Source: Calothrix sp. PCC 6303 (GTDB taxonomy: Bacteria > Cyanobacteriota > Cyanobacteriia > Cyanobacteriales > Nostocaceae). Taken from it: a stretch of 64,000 nt of DNA. Positions within the stretch are counted from its first letter, which is position 1, and each line of letters begins with the position of its first letter. Both the position numbers and the translations under genes were made by a program. The stretch covers positions 6,510,001 through 6,574,000 of the forward strand of contig NC_019751.1 of the NCBI RefSeq assembly GCF_000317435.1, in the 5' to 3' direction. The notes under the pieces were generated by a model. That model worked only from the letters and a program-made list of their open reading frames with translations. It was not told the origin of the DNA and did no database searches. Of this stretch, positions 46,604 to 57,096 are shown piece after piece.

Positions 46604-47857
46604 ATGTCGATTAATAAAGAGTTTCCAGCTTCAGTCTGTAAATTAGACAATGGATTAACATTCATTCATCAACAGATTACTGCGACTCCCGTTGTTGTGG
46701 CTGATATTTGGGTGGGTGCAGGTTCAGCTTTAGAATCTCAACCGTATTTTGGCATGGCTCACTTTTTAGAACATATGATCTTTAAAGGTACTGCCAAAGT
46801 CGCACCAGGAGTATTCGATAGAAATATTGAAAACCGAGGTGGAGTAAGTAATGCTGCTACTAGTTATGATTATGCCCATTATAATCTGACTACCGTATCA
46901 GACCATTTGGGGGAAATATTGCCACAAATGTTGGAAATGTTGCTTCATCCAGCAATTCCCGATGATGAATTCAATCGAGAACGAGATGTAGTAATAGAAG
47001 AAATTCGTCAAGCACAAGACGATCCTGATTGGTTAGGATACCAACATTTAATTAATAATATCTATCAACATCATCCCTACGGACGTTCTGTTTTGGGAAC
47101 TGAGTCGGAATTGATGCAAAATTCACCTGCCGCAATGCGAAATTTTCACGGAAAATATTACCAACCGGAAAATATGACTGCTGTAGTTGTGGGTGGAATT
47201 TCTCAAGCATCAGCGTTAGAAATTGTTGGTGAGACGTTTTGTGAATTTACCAGTGATTGCTATGGGTTTTTACAGCCGGAAACAACATCAAAACCAATAA
47301 TTACCGGAATTAATCGTCAAGAAATTGCTATCCCTAGATTAGAACAAGCTAGGTTAATTATGGCTTGGGTTTGTCCTGGAGTAGAAAAATTGAGGGCAGC
47401 TTACGGGATGGATTTGTTATCAACATTATTAGCAGAGGGACGCACATCGCGCTTAGTGCGGGATTTACGGGAGGAACAACAGTTAGTTCAGGGAATTTGT
47501 AGTAATTTTTCTCTGCAAAAGGAATCCAGCTTATTTACAATTACTGCATGGTTGGAACCCAAGAATATTGAGACTGTGGAAGCTTTGATTTGCTTACATT
47601 TAGAAAAGCTACTTTCAGAAGGAATTAGTCAAGCTGAATTAACTCGATGTCAACGCTTGTTGTGCAGTGATTATGCGTTTTCTACAGAAACTCCCAACCA
47701 AATAGCTAGCTTGTATGGATATTACAGTACAGTTGCCCAACCCGAAATTGCTGTAACTTATCCGCAGCAAATTTTGTCGTATGATGTCTTAGAACTGCAA
47801 AAACTCGCTAATAGTTATCTTTCTCCAGAAAAATATACAGTAACTGTGATGAAGTGA
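46604..47857 (+). CDS. M16B zinc peptidase, catalytic subunit
   Basis: The 417-residue protein carries the inverted zinc motif His53-Phe-Leu-Glu56-His57 (MAHFLEHMIFKGT) and the distal Glu in RDVVIEEIRQ. Its length equals one M16B chain, which normally pairs with a partner lacking the motif; the next gene codes for such a partner. The couple resembles mitochondrial processing peptidase. No signal peptide is seen, so it should be cytoplasmic. The ATG at 46604 (MSINKEFPAS) is preferred to a TTG 14 codons upstream. Confidence 0.9.
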   Translation: MSINKEFPASVCKLDNGLTFIHQQITATPVVVADIWVGAGSALESQPYFGMAHFLEHMIFKGTAKVAPGVFDRNIENRGGVSNAATSYDYAHYNLTTVSDHLGEILPQMLEMLLHPAIPDDEFNRERDVVIEEIRQAQDDPDWLGYQHLINNIYQHHPYGRSVLGTESELMQNSPAAMRNFHGKYYQPENMTAVVVGGISQASALEIVGETFCEFTSDCYGFLQPETTSKPIITGINRQEIAIPRLEQARLIMAWVCPGVEKLRAAYGMDLLSTLLAEGRTSRLVRDLREEQQLVQGICSNFSLQKESSLFTITAWLEPKNIETVEALICLHLEKLLSEGISQAELTRCQRLLCSDYAFSTETPNQIASLYGYYSTVAQPEIAVTYPQQILSYDVLELQKLANSYLSPEKYTVTVMK

Positions 47858-47897
47858 GATGTAATTGTCTCATCTCTACAAAATAACCTCCTAATTT

Positions 47898-49190
47898 ATG
47901 ACAACCTTGCCAAGAAACTCCCATATTCACAGAACTGTTTTAGATAACGGAATTGTGGTGTTATTAACAGAGAACCCCACTGCGGATATCATAGCCGGAC
48001 GAATTTTTATCCGTTCTGGGAGTTGTCATGAACCATCAGAAAAATCAGGTTTAGCTCATTTGCTATCGGCATTGCTAACTAAGGGATGTGACGGACTTTC
48101 TAGCATGGAAATTGCCGAGCAGGTGGAGTCGGTAGGTGCTAGTTTGGGTACAGACGCAAGTGCTGATTATTTTTTGGTGTCTCTCAAAACGGTAACGGCA
48201 GACTTTGCCAACATGTTAGCGCTAGCTGGGAGAATTATGCGATCGCCTACTTTCCCAGAGTTGGAAGTAGAATTAGAAAGACGGTTAGCACTTCAAGATA
48301 TTCGCTCCCAAAAAGAACAACCTTTCAGTATTGCTTTTGAACAATTACGCTTGGCAATGTACAAAGATCATCCCTATTCCCAATCAGGGTTAGGTGATGA
48401 AAAAACCATGGCAAGTTTAACCCGCGATGATTTGGTGAAATATCACCAAACCTATTTTCGCCCAGATAATTTAGTAATTAGTATAGCTGGTAGGATTAAA
48501 TCTAGTGATGCGATCGCACTAATCCAAGAAGTCTTTGGTGATTGGCAAGCACCCATTAACCAACCAATTCCAGGTTTAACTGTATCTGAGATTGATACTG
48601 CACCCCACGCTATTAGCACATTTCAACAAACCCAACAGTCAATCATCATGCTGGGTTATCTCGCACCCGCTGTTGATTCTCCTGACTATGCTGCTTTAAA
48701 ACTATTATCAACCTACCTAGGTAACGGACTTTCTAGCCGCTTATTTGTAGAATTACGCGAAAAACGCGGTTTAGCCTACGAAGTTTCCGCATTTTATCCA
48801 ACTCGTCTCCTTACTGCCTCATTTATTGTATATATGGGGACTGCACCGGAAAATACCAGAATCGCTTTAGACGGTTTGAAAAACGAAGTCGATTTACTTT
48901 CGTCTGCTCCTCTGTGCGATGATACAATCCAAGCAGCAAAAAATAAAATTCTGGGTCAATATGCTTTGGGTAAACAAACTAACGCCCAAATCGCCCAAAT
49001 TTATGGATGGTATGAAACCTTGGGACTAGGTATTGACTTTGATATCCGCTTCCAAGAAATGATTAGCGCTGTTAATGCAGAACAAATATATGCTGCTGCT
49101 TGTCGGCATTTACTTACACCTTATGTATCAATAGTTGGACAAGAGGAAGCTGTGAGGAAGGCAATTAAATCAGGTAACAGCAAGCAGTGA
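47898..49190 (+). CDS. M16B peptidase family, non-catalytic partner subunit
   Basis: The 430-residue protein has the M16 fold but at the zinc site reads LAHLLSALLTKG, so HXXEH is missing. It keeps the Arg-Tyr motif that holds substrate in REKRGLAYEVSAFY. It follows the catalytic subunit by 40 bases and surely forms a heterodimer with it, as in other two-chain M16B peptidases. Substrates are probably peptides such as cleaved signal or leader pieces, but this is not visible from the sequence. Confidence 0.9.
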   Translation: MTTLPRNSHIHRTVLDNGIVVLLTENPTADIIAGRIFIRSGSCHEPSEKSGLAHLLSALLTKGCDGLSSMEIAEQVESVGASLGTDASADYFLVSLKTVTADFANMLALAGRIMRSPTFPELEVELERRLALQDIRSQKEQPFSIAFEQLRLAMYKDHPYSQSGLGDEKTMASLTRDDLVKYHQTYFRPDNLVISIAGRIKSSDAIALIQEVFGDWQAPINQPIPGLTVSEIDTAPHAISTFQQTQQSIIMLGYLAPAVDSPDYAALKLLSTYLGNGLSSRLFVELREKRGLAYEVSAFYPTRLLTASFIVYMGTAPENTRIALDGLKNEVDLLSSAPLCDDTIQAAKNKILGQYALGKQTNAQIAQIYGWYETLGLGIDFDIRFQEMISAVNAEQIYAAACRHLLTPYVSIVGQEEAVRKAIKSGNSKQ

Positions 49191-49372
49191 ACAGGGAACA
49201 GTTTCAACACCTTAAGGTCTATTTTCCTAGCTTTTGGCTGTACGCAAAGCCTTCTTGTTGAATATAGATAACTGCTGGAAGGATGGATTTAGCCTTTTTC
49301 TCGAAAAACGAGACTTCACGGGTACTTGTTGTGTAGTATTTTTGAGGAAGTCAGTATGAATGGTCTATTTCA

Positions 49373-50110
49373 ATGAAACAGCTCCTCAACACATTCAAAA
49401 GCTGGAAAAAATCCATCAAGGCAATTGTTCATAGCCTAGTGATGGTGATTTTAGCGATAACGCTATTAGCGACTCCAGCTTTAGCAACAGGTGTATATGA
49501 AATATCAGGACTTACACCCGATACTTGGGTAGTGGATGAAGCTGATGTTATCAGTCGTGCCAATGAAGGTAAAATTAGCAGTGCATTATCAGAATTAGCT
49601 CAAGCATCGGGTAACGAAGTCAGATTTATTACAGTTCGTCGTCTCGATTATGGTGAAACCCCGGAGAGTTTTACCAAAGCATTGTTTGAGAAATGGTTTC
49701 CCAGCAAAGAAGCACAAGTAAACCAAACCTTGATCATGATCGACACTCTGACTAACGGGAATGCAATTATAACTGGTGATGCCGTCAAGGCTACACTTGC
49801 AGATGATACAGCTAAAAGTATCACTGATGAAACATTAATGGCACCATTACGGGATGGTAATAGATATAATCAGGCATTTTTGGATGTAAGCGATCGCGTA
49901 GTGGCAATTCTGAGCGGAAAACCAGATCCAGGTCCACCAGAAATCGTTGATAATGTTCGAGTTGAAAGCACCTTTGCATCTTCAGAAGAAACTGAAAAAG
50001 AACGTGGTAATTCCACAGCTTGGGTAATCGGACTTTTAATCGCTGCTACCGTCATCCCCATGGCAACATACTATATATATCAAGTGAATCAACCTTCTTC
50101 TGATGGGTAA
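49373..50110 (+). CDS. psb32: Psb32 (TPM-domain photosystem II repair protein)
   Basis: The 245-residue protein has a signal peptide (VMVILAITLLATPALATG), a TPM domain (VYEISGLTPDTWVVDEADVIS, NEVRFITVRRLDYG, IMIDTLTNGNAIITG) and a C-terminal membrane helix (WVIGLLIAATVIPMATYYIYQ). It therefore faces the lumen with a single anchor. It is the homologue of plant TLP18.3, which helps photosystem II repair. The gene is single; a strong hairpin follows it. Confidence 0.9.
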   Translation: MKQLLNTFKSWKKSIKAIVHSLVMVILAITLLATPALATGVYEISGLTPDTWVVDEADVISRANEGKISSALSELAQASGNEVRFITVRRLDYGETPESFTKALFEKWFPSKEAQVNQTLIMIDTLTNGNAIITGDAVKATLADDTAKSITDETLMAPLRDGNRYNQAFLDVSDRVVAILSGKPDPGPPEIVDNVRVESTFASSEETEKERGNSTAWVIGLLIAATVIPMATYYIYQVNQPSSDG

Positions 50111-50226
50111 ATAAAATCTCGCTAGTTAGCCTTTAACCATGATACAAAAATAGACACGACATCTAATCTGAGGATGTTCACTCTCTAGATAGTTTCAGAT
50201 TTAGTTGAAACAGCGGAAGTTCCTAA

Positions 50227-50262
50227 AGGGTGATAGATTGACGCAAACCAATCTGTCACCCT
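50227..50262. terminator. Bidirectional terminator between psb32 and the DUF4346 gene
   Basis: AGGGTGATAGATTG pairs with CAATCTGTCACCCT with one mismatch and a loop of ACGCAAAC. The two genes converge here. Confidence 0.65.
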
Positions 50263-50267
50263 ATTTC

Positions 50268-50651
50268 CTAATCCTGCACATACTCTCGTTGCGAAATCAA
50301 AGCAATTTCTGCCCTGAGAAATTCTCTTCCCAAATATGCCGCATGGTCAAGCATACTTACAGGAGAAGGTTTAATTTCTTCAAATAATTTCACACATAAC
50401 TCCTTAGCAGTTCTGCCAGTATAAAGAGTCATATTACTGCGTTCAACTTTTCCCTTTGCCGGAATCACCTCACCAGTTTCGGGATTAACCGCTAAACCTT
50501 TATCATTAATTATATTGGAATAGTGCTTGGCACATATAATACCAGCTTCACGGTCAACGTATATAATAAAATAACCTTCGGGATCAAGTTCGATGTAACG
50601 CTGCGATAGTTTGTCATCAATTGCTGTAAGATTTTCCAGTGTTAAATCCAT
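50268..50651 (-). CDS. DUF4346-family protein
   Basis: The 127-residue protein contains DPEGYFIIYVDREAGIICAKHYSNIIN, LYTGRTAKELCVKLFEEI and DHAAYLGREFLRAEIAL. I recognise this domain as DUF4346, which occurs alone in cyanobacteria and as a C-terminal part of dihydropteroate-synthase-like proteins in archaea. The function is unknown. A ribosome site GAGGGGA lies 6 bases before the ATG at 50651, which supports the start. Confidence 0.75.
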   Translation of the reverse strand: MDLTLENLTAIDDKLSQRYIELDPEGYFIIYVDREAGIICAKHYSNIINDKGLAVNPETGEVIPAKGKVERSNMTLYTGRTAKELCVKLFEEIKPSPVSMLDHAAYLGREFLRAEIALISQREYVQD

Positions 50652-50857
50652 GAATTTCCCCTCACAAATTACTATCTTAAGATTTGTTGTCTTATTTACA
50701 GTTTAGTATTTTCATGGACAATGCTGAAAGATTATGATACTTTTCCCACCCACAGCAGAAAGGAAGTAAATAATTGAACCTCGCATGACTGGAAGTCACG
50801 CGATTCCTGCGTGCAGAAATCAACCATTTATTTTGATTGAAATTCTTGCTCTTGATT

Positions 50858-52048
50858 TCATGTAGTAGATGCCCCAGAATTATTTTTTTGGTTAAATGGT
50901 AATTCAGCATTAATTGCCTCGATTTCCTTTTGTTCGAGTTGATTTATTTCTCGAATATAAGGGCAGAGAATCTGCTGCAAACGGTTATTGTAAAATCGAT
51001 GCAAGCTGTGGTTTGGGGTTGCGGGAAAACCTCGACGTTTTTTATGTCTTCCACCAGCACCAGGATCAAAAATCTTGATACCGTTATTGATTGCCCATTC
51101 AATTGGTGAATAGTAGCAAGCATCAAAATGTAAGCAGTCTATATCCTGAAAGCTTCCCCAATAACGCCCATAGAGTCGTTCACCTTTATATAAACAAAAC
51201 GACATACCGACGGGGGTTTGGTCATTGTCCTGATTATATGCCGCCATTAGCAACACGCGATCGCTATATTGATCAGACAGGGATTCAAAGAAGCGTTTAG
51301 TTAAGTATTTACTTCCCCACCAACCAAACTTGTCACAGGTATCAGCATAAAAATCATACATCAAACCTAACATCGGCTTGGTAATTTCTTCCCCTGTCAA
51401 AGCTTTGAGTCGTAAACCAGCTTTCTCTACAGCTTGACGTTCCCGCTTAATATTACGTCTTTGGTTAGCATTAAAAACAGCTAAATAATCATTAAAACTA
51501 CTAAAATCGGAATTTTGCCAGACAAAATTGTGATTTATCCAACCCGTAAAACCACTTCTTTCTAAAACCGATTTCCAGGTAGGATCGACATACAGGAAAT
51601 GACATCCACTAATTCCATGCTTCGTGCAGAAAACATCAATCTCATGCACCATCATTTCCACAATTTCCCCCTCATCTTCCCCCGGTGCAATTAAAAATCG
51701 ATAACCCTCCGCAGGAGTAAAAGGAGTCATCCCCACCATTTTCGGATAATACTCAATCCCAATGCGCTGCGCTAAATCAGCCCATTGATTATCAAAAATA
51801 AATTCACCGTAACTATGTCCCTTCAAATATAGTGGTGCAGCAGCAATCAACACACCTTCACGCCAAATTGTCAAATGATTCGGCAACCACCCATTTCTTG
51901 CCGTCGCACTTCCAGACACCTCCAAATTATTCAGCCATTCCCACTCTAAAAATGGCGTTTTTAGAGGCATTGCCAAAGCATCCCAGGCTGCTTGTGGTAC
52001 TTGTGCAAGTTTATTTATCCAAGCAATAGAATAGCGAGATTTCAGCAT
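50858..52048 (-). CDS. FemAB-like acyltransferase (GNAT fold, DUF482 type)
   Basis: The 396-residue protein has FLEWEWLNNLEVSGSATARNGWLPNHL near the start and later FNANQRRNIKRERQAVEKAGLRL, MYDFYADTCDKFGWWGSKYL and FCLYKGERLYGRYWGSFQDI. DACYYSPIEWAINNGIKIFDPGAGGRHKKRRGF is close to the C-terminus. This is the tandem acyltransferase fold of the peptidoglycan-bridge FemAB type found in proteobacteria and cyanobacteria. The acyl donor and acceptor are unknown. The gene stands alone on the minus strand. Confidence 0.85.
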   Translation of the reverse strand: MLKSRYSIAWINKLAQVPQAAWDALAMPLKTPFLEWEWLNNLEVSGSATARNGWLPNHLTIWREGVLIAAAPLYLKGHSYGEFIFDNQWADLAQRIGIEYYPKMVGMTPFTPAEGYRFLIAPGEDEGEIVEMMVHEIDVFCTKHGISGCHFLYVDPTWKSVLERSGFTGWINHNFVWQNSDFSSFNDYLAVFNANQRRNIKRERQAVEKAGLRLKALTGEEITKPMLGLMYDFYADTCDKFGWWGSKYLTKRFFESLSDQYSDRVLLMAAYNQDNDQTPVGMSFCLYKGERLYGRYWGSFQDIDCLHFDACYYSPIEWAINNGIKIFDPGAGGRHKKRRGFPATPNHSLHRFYNNRLQQILCPYIREINQLEQKEIEAINAELPFNQKNNSGASTT

Positions 52049-52284
52049 CGTGGCTTTTTGGAACGCAAAAATATACAGCTTTACTTAACTTAATCTACAT
52101 GATTTTTTGAGGAGAGGAGAAAAGGTTAGGATTAAAAATCTCTATAAACCTGAATTAGACAAGAAAGGAATCCAGTGTTGATGGTAACAAATCGTAAACT
52201 TTACTCAAAGCCTTCTTACAAACTAAGGTGGAAGCAAAGCTACACGCCTTGTTTGCGCTTATCCCAACTGCCTACTTGCATTCA

Positions 52285-55200
52285 TTAGTTTTCCTTGGCT
52301 GCTATGAGTTGTTGAATTGTGCTAGCCAGTTGCTTAAGCTTCACAGGCTTACTCAAGTATTCATTAGCACCTGCTGCTAAACAGCGATCGCGGTCGCCTG
52401 TCATTGCTAATGCTGTAAGCGCTATGATCGGAATATCCGCTAATTTCGGGTCAAGACGAATCTGTTTCATTGCCTCTAAACCATCCATCCCTGGCATTTG
52501 AATATCCATCAAGATTAAATCGGGACGATGGTTTCTAGCACAGTCGATAGCTTCTTGTCCATCATTTGCTAACACAATACGATAACCTTTAGCGCCAAGG
52601 TAGCTAGAAACTGTACTTATATTGGCTTCGTTATCTTCTGCTAATAAGATTAGGGGGGCTATATTTGTTGTTTCTTCAGCCATTTGAAGATCTTGTTCTA
52701 GAGTAACAGTTGATTTTTCACCTCCTATTTTTTCCCGTGACAGGGTAGAACTGTGATTAAATGGCAGATCTATCGTGAAACGACTGCCTATACCTAGTTC
52801 ACTAGTTAACCCCACCCTACCGCCATGGAGTTCGACAATTCGCTTGACTAATGCTAGCCCTAAGCCTGTACCTGCATACTGACGATTTAAGGAGCTATCA
52901 ATCTGTACAAAGGGTTGAAATAATTTGTTGATATTTTCTGGCGAGATACCAATACCCGTATCAATTACAGCAAATTGTAAGAAATATTGCTCCGTTGAAT
53001 CGATAGATGATATGTCGGGTGGAAGTTGCATAACTTCTAAGGTAATCTGTCCTTTTTCTGGAGTAAATTTGAGGGCATTATTAAGTAAGTTAATTAATAC
53101 TTGACGAATGCGTCGTTCATCCACAAGCAATTCAGGTAAATTGCCTGGAAGTTTTATTTGCAGTTGAATACGTTTTTGTAATGCCTGTTGTTTAATAAAT
53201 ACCAGACTTGATTCACACAAATGAGAGACTGAAGTACTGGTGTAATCAAGTTCAATTTGTCCGGCTTCAATTTTTGCCACATCCAGAATATCGTTGATCA
53301 ATTCCAGCAAATGGGAACTGCTGCGCTCAATAGTTTCCAAAGCTTTAAGTTGTTTTGTATTAATGGTGCCAAAAACTTGTTCTTGTAGTCCTTCAGTCAT
53401 CCCCAGAATAGCGTTGAGGGGGGTACGAAGTTCGTGGCTCATGTTGGCTAGGAATTCATCTTTAAGGCGGGTGGCACGGGCAAGTTGTTGGTTAGAAATT
53501 TCCAATTTTTGATTGCTATGGGTTAACTTTGCCTCTGCTTGTTGTCGTTCGGTGAGTTCTTGTTGCAATTGATCATACAGATTTGCTTGTTGAATAGCGA
53601 TCGCTAACTGGTTGGAAAGCTGCTGTGTCAAGTTAATTTCTGGCTGCTGCCAAGTGCGAGTTGTTGCACATTGATGAATGCATAGCAAGCCCCATAAATC
53701 AGCACCGCAAAGTAAGGGCATAATTAAATTGGCACGTACTTGGAACTGAGCCAGGATGCTAGTGTGGCAGTTTTTCAGTTCCCCATTATAAATATCCTCA
53801 ACAGCATAAAATCTACCCTCGGAATACAGAGATGAATAATTTTCGCCAAAGCAGTGATCATGTACCCGAATCTTCATCACGGAGGAAAATCCCTCAACCA
53901 CAGATTCAGCTACAAATTCGCCATCATCAAAATTGGATTCAGGATAAAATTTGAAAATCCCTACCCGATCAGCTTGAAGTGCTTGACGGATTTCCTGACA
54001 AGCAGTATCAAAAATAGTATGTAGGTCTAGAGATTGACGAATTTTCTGAGTAATTTCTCGTAGTAAACTGTCTCGTTTGACTTGCAGTCGAATGGTTTCA
54101 TCAGCTTGTTTGCGCTGGGTAATATCCCGAAAAATACCCTGTGTCGCAATGGGGATACCATCTTGAAATTGACAATTGATATTCCCCTCAACAATCAGAT
54201 CTCTACCATCTTTTGTCAAGAATCTGGTTTCCATCCTTAAGCAATCGGAAGCAGCAAATATGCCTTGCATTGTTGTTTGAAAGTTGACTAATTCATCAGG
54301 ATGAATAATCTGGAAAATAGACAACTGCTTTAAGTCAGTATCGTCATATCCCAAAGTTTGTTTCCATGCCTTATTCACGAATACAATCTGACCATCGGCA
54401 GCAACACTTTGAATTAAATCGGTGGCGTTGTCAAACAGATCACGCAGTTGAGCTTCTCGTGCTTGTAGTTCTTGAGTTCGCTGTTCTACCCTCTTTTCCA
54501 AACTATGATTTAAGCGATATATTGCATTGTTTGCTACCTTGCGTTGTAATTCTGCCGCTGCTCGCGCTGCAAATACCTGAAGAATAGGGAGTGCTTCACT
54601 GTATTGCGTCTCCCGAAATGGCTGCACATCTAGAATGCAAAGATTGCCAATGGCATTGCCATGATCATCTTTTAAGGCAATACCCAAATAACTATTTGCC
54701 TGCATCGTCACCAAGTCTAAATCGTCAGGAAAAAATTTCTGAACTTGGTTTTTACAGTAAAATTCCCCATTTCTGAGAGTACATTCGCAGGGAGTAAGAG
54801 CCGGATGGTAGGAAATTGGCGGTTGTAAGGCTCCATTTGCCCAAAAGCTCAAGGTATGGAGCTTATCGTCTGCAAGTTCTGTAACTATGACATAGGGGAC
54901 ATTCAAGGCTTCGGCAATGTGGCGTACTAAAGCGTTAAAAAAGTCCTCTCCAGTAACGGCGGCTGTTCCCTCAACTAATTTTTGTAATGTTAACTGTATA
55001 CGTTTACGGTCGGTAATATCAGTAATTGTTCCTACATAGCCAATTACATCTCCGTTGGCATTCCTCTCTATTACAGATTTCCCGTAGACCCATGCCACCT
55101 TACCATCACCAGGTCGTTGAAAGCGATACTCAAGTTGAAAGGGGCGGCATTCTTGAGCCGATTGGTACCACTCTGCCGTGATTTTGTCTCTATCTTCGGG

Positions 55201-56928
55201 GTGTAATCCTTGTCGCCATCCGTCTCCAAAGGCATCCTCTGGGGCAATTCCAGAAATTAGACACCAATGATCGTTAACATATATGCATTTCCCATCAGTA
55301 TCGGTACGAAAAATACCCACAGGAGCATTAGTAGTTAATGTGATGTAGCGTTCTTCACTTTCTTGGAGTAGTGCTTCTGCTTGTTGACGATCAATGAGTT
55401 CCTCTTGCAATTTTTGGTAGGTTGTGGCTTGCTGAAGCACCACCGCTAGGTGTACTGATAACACTTGTAGCAATTCGACTTCTTCTGGCTGCCAATCACG
55501 GGGGTGGTGACTTTCGGAGACATTGAGTAAACCCCAAAGCTGATCACCACACAATAGGGGTACCAAAATTTTGGCTCGCGTCTCGATACCCACCAACATA
55601 TCGCGGTGACAATCGGAGATTTTGGCGTTGTAAATATCAGATACGACACGAATCCGTCCCTGGCGATAAATTTCACTATATTGTTCTTTGAAGCAGGTTT
55701 CATTAATGCACTCGCCCAGCAGTGAACGTGAGGAGTTAGTGGACTCAGCAACTGCGATCGCTTGCCAATTCTGATCAAACTGCCAAATGTTCACGCGATC
55801 GCAACCCAATAATTTCCGTACCTCTGCCACGGTGGTGTCCAAAATTGTTTGCAAACTCAGAGATGAACGAATTTGTGTGGCGAGATCTGTCACCAACTTC
55901 TCGCGCTCTGCTTTAGCTATGAGGATATTCGTCCTAGCTTTAATTTCCTGCTCTAGTTCAACGGTGCGGCTTTCTAGTAGTTGGATTTTCTCTGCTTCCA
56001 AGCGTACTACTTTTTTTTCCAATACCTCTGCTAACTTGAATATTTCTAAGGAGTTGAGGGCTTGTAACAAATTTGTTTGAGTGATAATTCCCAATAATTC
56101 ACCCTGTTGTCCTGTCACTGCCAACCTGCGGATCAAGCGTTGTTCCATGGTTTGCTGTACCAGCCATAGGGAATCATCAGGTTGAACAGCAAAAATTGGC
56201 GTACTCATCACTGTCATTGCTAGACAGGTTTTTAGATTCAAGCCCAATGCCTGAAACTGTACAACATCACGCTCGGTAATAATTCCCACAGGAGTTGCTA
56301 AAGCTGGAGTTTGCTGATCATCTGATTCTATAATCATGATGGAGCTAACCCGATGTTTTGCCATTAGCTGGGCGATCACCAGCATGGAGGCATCTGGTGC
56401 GGCACAAATCACCTCACTTGTCATCACCTCTGATACTAGCCGCAACCGCAATAAATCTACAGGACGAGAAGAGTGCCGCAGACTTTCGTGGGTTATCAAC
56501 CCTACTATACAATTCTGCTCATCCAGGATTGGTAAGTGGCGAATACGGTGCTGCTGGATGAGTTGAACTGCCGAAAATAAATCTGTGAATTCAGATTCAC
56601 GTATGGTAACTACTGGATGGATCATCACCTCTCGAATTGCCAAATTTTCCAGAGGAACCTGTTGGGCACAGAGGCGCACCACATCTCTCTCAGTGAAAAT
56701 ACCTATTAAATTTTCATTTTCCACCACTAGCACACAACTTGAGCGTGCTTCTAAATATAGTTCATCCAATTGCTTGTCAACAGATGCAGTTGTTTCACAA
56801 AGACTCCGCACACCGCTCATTTGGGCGATCGCATCCATCACTGTTGTATCTGGTTTCACTGTCAACGGATAACGAACAATGGCGGATTTTAGTTCTGATG
56901 AGGTGAGAGCATTTATGTGATTAAACAT
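52285..56928 (-). CDS. Very large hybrid sensor kinase: CBS x4, GAF, PAS, GAF, PAS, GAF, kinase, receiver
   Basis: The 1547-residue soluble protein starts with four CBS motifs in two pairs (residues about 10-290), a nucleotide-sensing Bateman module. GAF1 (about 345-500) contains ETCF (Cys412) and SDCHRDML (Cys440-His441). PAS1 follows (about 525-650), then GAF2 (about 655-800), PAS2 (about 835-955) and GAF3 (about 960-1120), which contains DHCF (Cys1026) and KNCHTSIL (Cys1054-His1055). The kinase has FLANMSHELRTPLNAILGM, LLNNALKFTPE, DTGIGISPENI, LFQPFVQ and GTGLGLALVK. A receiver domain (LLAEDNEANIS, LILMDIQMPGMDG, LSKPVK) ends the protein. GAF1 and GAF3 match the cyanobacteriochrome pattern in which a Cys-His pair holds the bilin and a second Cys lies 28 residues earlier. 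The protein may read both nucleotides and light. Confidence 0.9.
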   Translation of the reverse strand: MFNHINALTSSELKSAIVRYPLTVKPDTTVMDAIAQMSGVRSLCETTASVDKQLDELYLEARSSCVLVVENENLIGIFTERDVVRLCAQQVPLENLAIREVMIHPVVTIRESEFTDLFSAVQLIQQHRIRHLPILDEQNCIVGLITHESLRHSSRPVDLLRLRLVSEVMTSEVICAAPDASMLVIAQLMAKHRVSSIMIIESDDQQTPALATPVGIITERDVVQFQALGLNLKTCLAMTVMSTPIFAVQPDDSLWLVQQTMEQRLIRRLAVTGQQGELLGIITQTNLLQALNSLEIFKLAEVLEKKVVRLEAEKIQLLESRTVELEQEIKARTNILIAKAEREKLVTDLATQIRSSLSLQTILDTTVAEVRKLLGCDRVNIWQFDQNWQAIAVAESTNSSRSLLGECINETCFKEQYSEIYRQGRIRVVSDIYNAKISDCHRDMLVGIETRAKILVPLLCGDQLWGLLNVSESHHPRDWQPEEVELLQVLSVHLAVVLQQATTYQKLQEELIDRQQAEALLQESEERYITLTTNAPVGIFRTDTDGKCIYVNDHWCLISGIAPEDAFGDGWRQGLHPEDRDKITAEWYQSAQECRPFQLEYRFQRPGDGKVAWVYGKSVIERNANGDVIGYVGTITDITDRKRIQLTLQKLVEGTAAVTGEDFFNALVRHIAEALNVPYVIVTELADDKLHTLSFWANGALQPPISYHPALTPCECTLRNGEFYCKNQVQKFFPDDLDLVTMQANSYLGIALKDDHGNAIGNLCILDVQPFRETQYSEALPILQVFAARAAAELQRKVANNAIYRLNHSLEKRVEQRTQELQAREAQLRDLFDNATDLIQSVAADGQIVFVNKAWKQTLGYDDTDLKQLSIFQIIHPDELVNFQTTMQGIFAASDCLRMETRFLTKDGRDLIVEGNINCQFQDGIPIATQGIFRDITQRKQADETIRLQVKRDSLLREITQKIRQSLDLHTIFDTACQEIRQALQADRVGIFKFYPESNFDDGEFVAESVVEGFSSVMKIRVHDHCFGENYSSLYSEGRFYAVEDIYNGELKNCHTSILAQFQVRANLIMPLLCGADLWGLLCIHQCATTRTWQQPEINLTQQLSNQLAIAIQQANLYDQLQQELTERQQAEAKLTHSNQKLEISNQQLARATRLKDEFLANMSHELRTPLNAILGMTEGLQEQVFGTINTKQLKALETIERSSSHLLELINDILDVAKIEAGQIELDYTSTSVSHLCESSLVFIKQQALQKRIQLQIKLPGNLPELLVDERRIRQVLINLLNNALKFTPEKGQITLEVMQLPPDISSIDSTEQYFLQFAVIDTGIGISPENINKLFQPFVQIDSSLNRQYAGTGLGLALVKRIVELHGGRVGLTSELGIGSRFTIDLPFNHSSTLSREKIGGEKSTVTLEQDLQMAEETTNIAPLILLAEDNEANISTVSSYLGAKGYRIVLANDGQEAIDCARNHRPDLILMDIQMPGMDGLEAMKQIRLDPKLADIPIIALTALAMTGDRDRCLAAGANEYLSKPVKLKQLASTIQQLIAAKEN

Positions 56929-57057
56929 GCATAATTAATGCAAAAGGATTCATTTTTTATTATTCCCATTAACAATATATAAGTTAAGAGAGCAAATACA
57001 TTTTATTTTAAGAATCTTAAGAAGATAACAAAAATTCTACCCATTAAATGAAAATAC

Positions 57058-57090
57058 AATAAAAAGCCGTCCCAGAAGGACGGGGCTTTA
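57058..57090 (-). terminator. Intrinsic terminator between the two large kinase genes
   Basis: On the minus strand GCCCCGTCC pairs with GGGACGGC and TTTTTATTG follows. It ends the transcript of the gene at 57097-60102, so the next kinase gene has its own promoter. Confidence 0.75.
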
Positions 57091-57096
57091 GACAGT

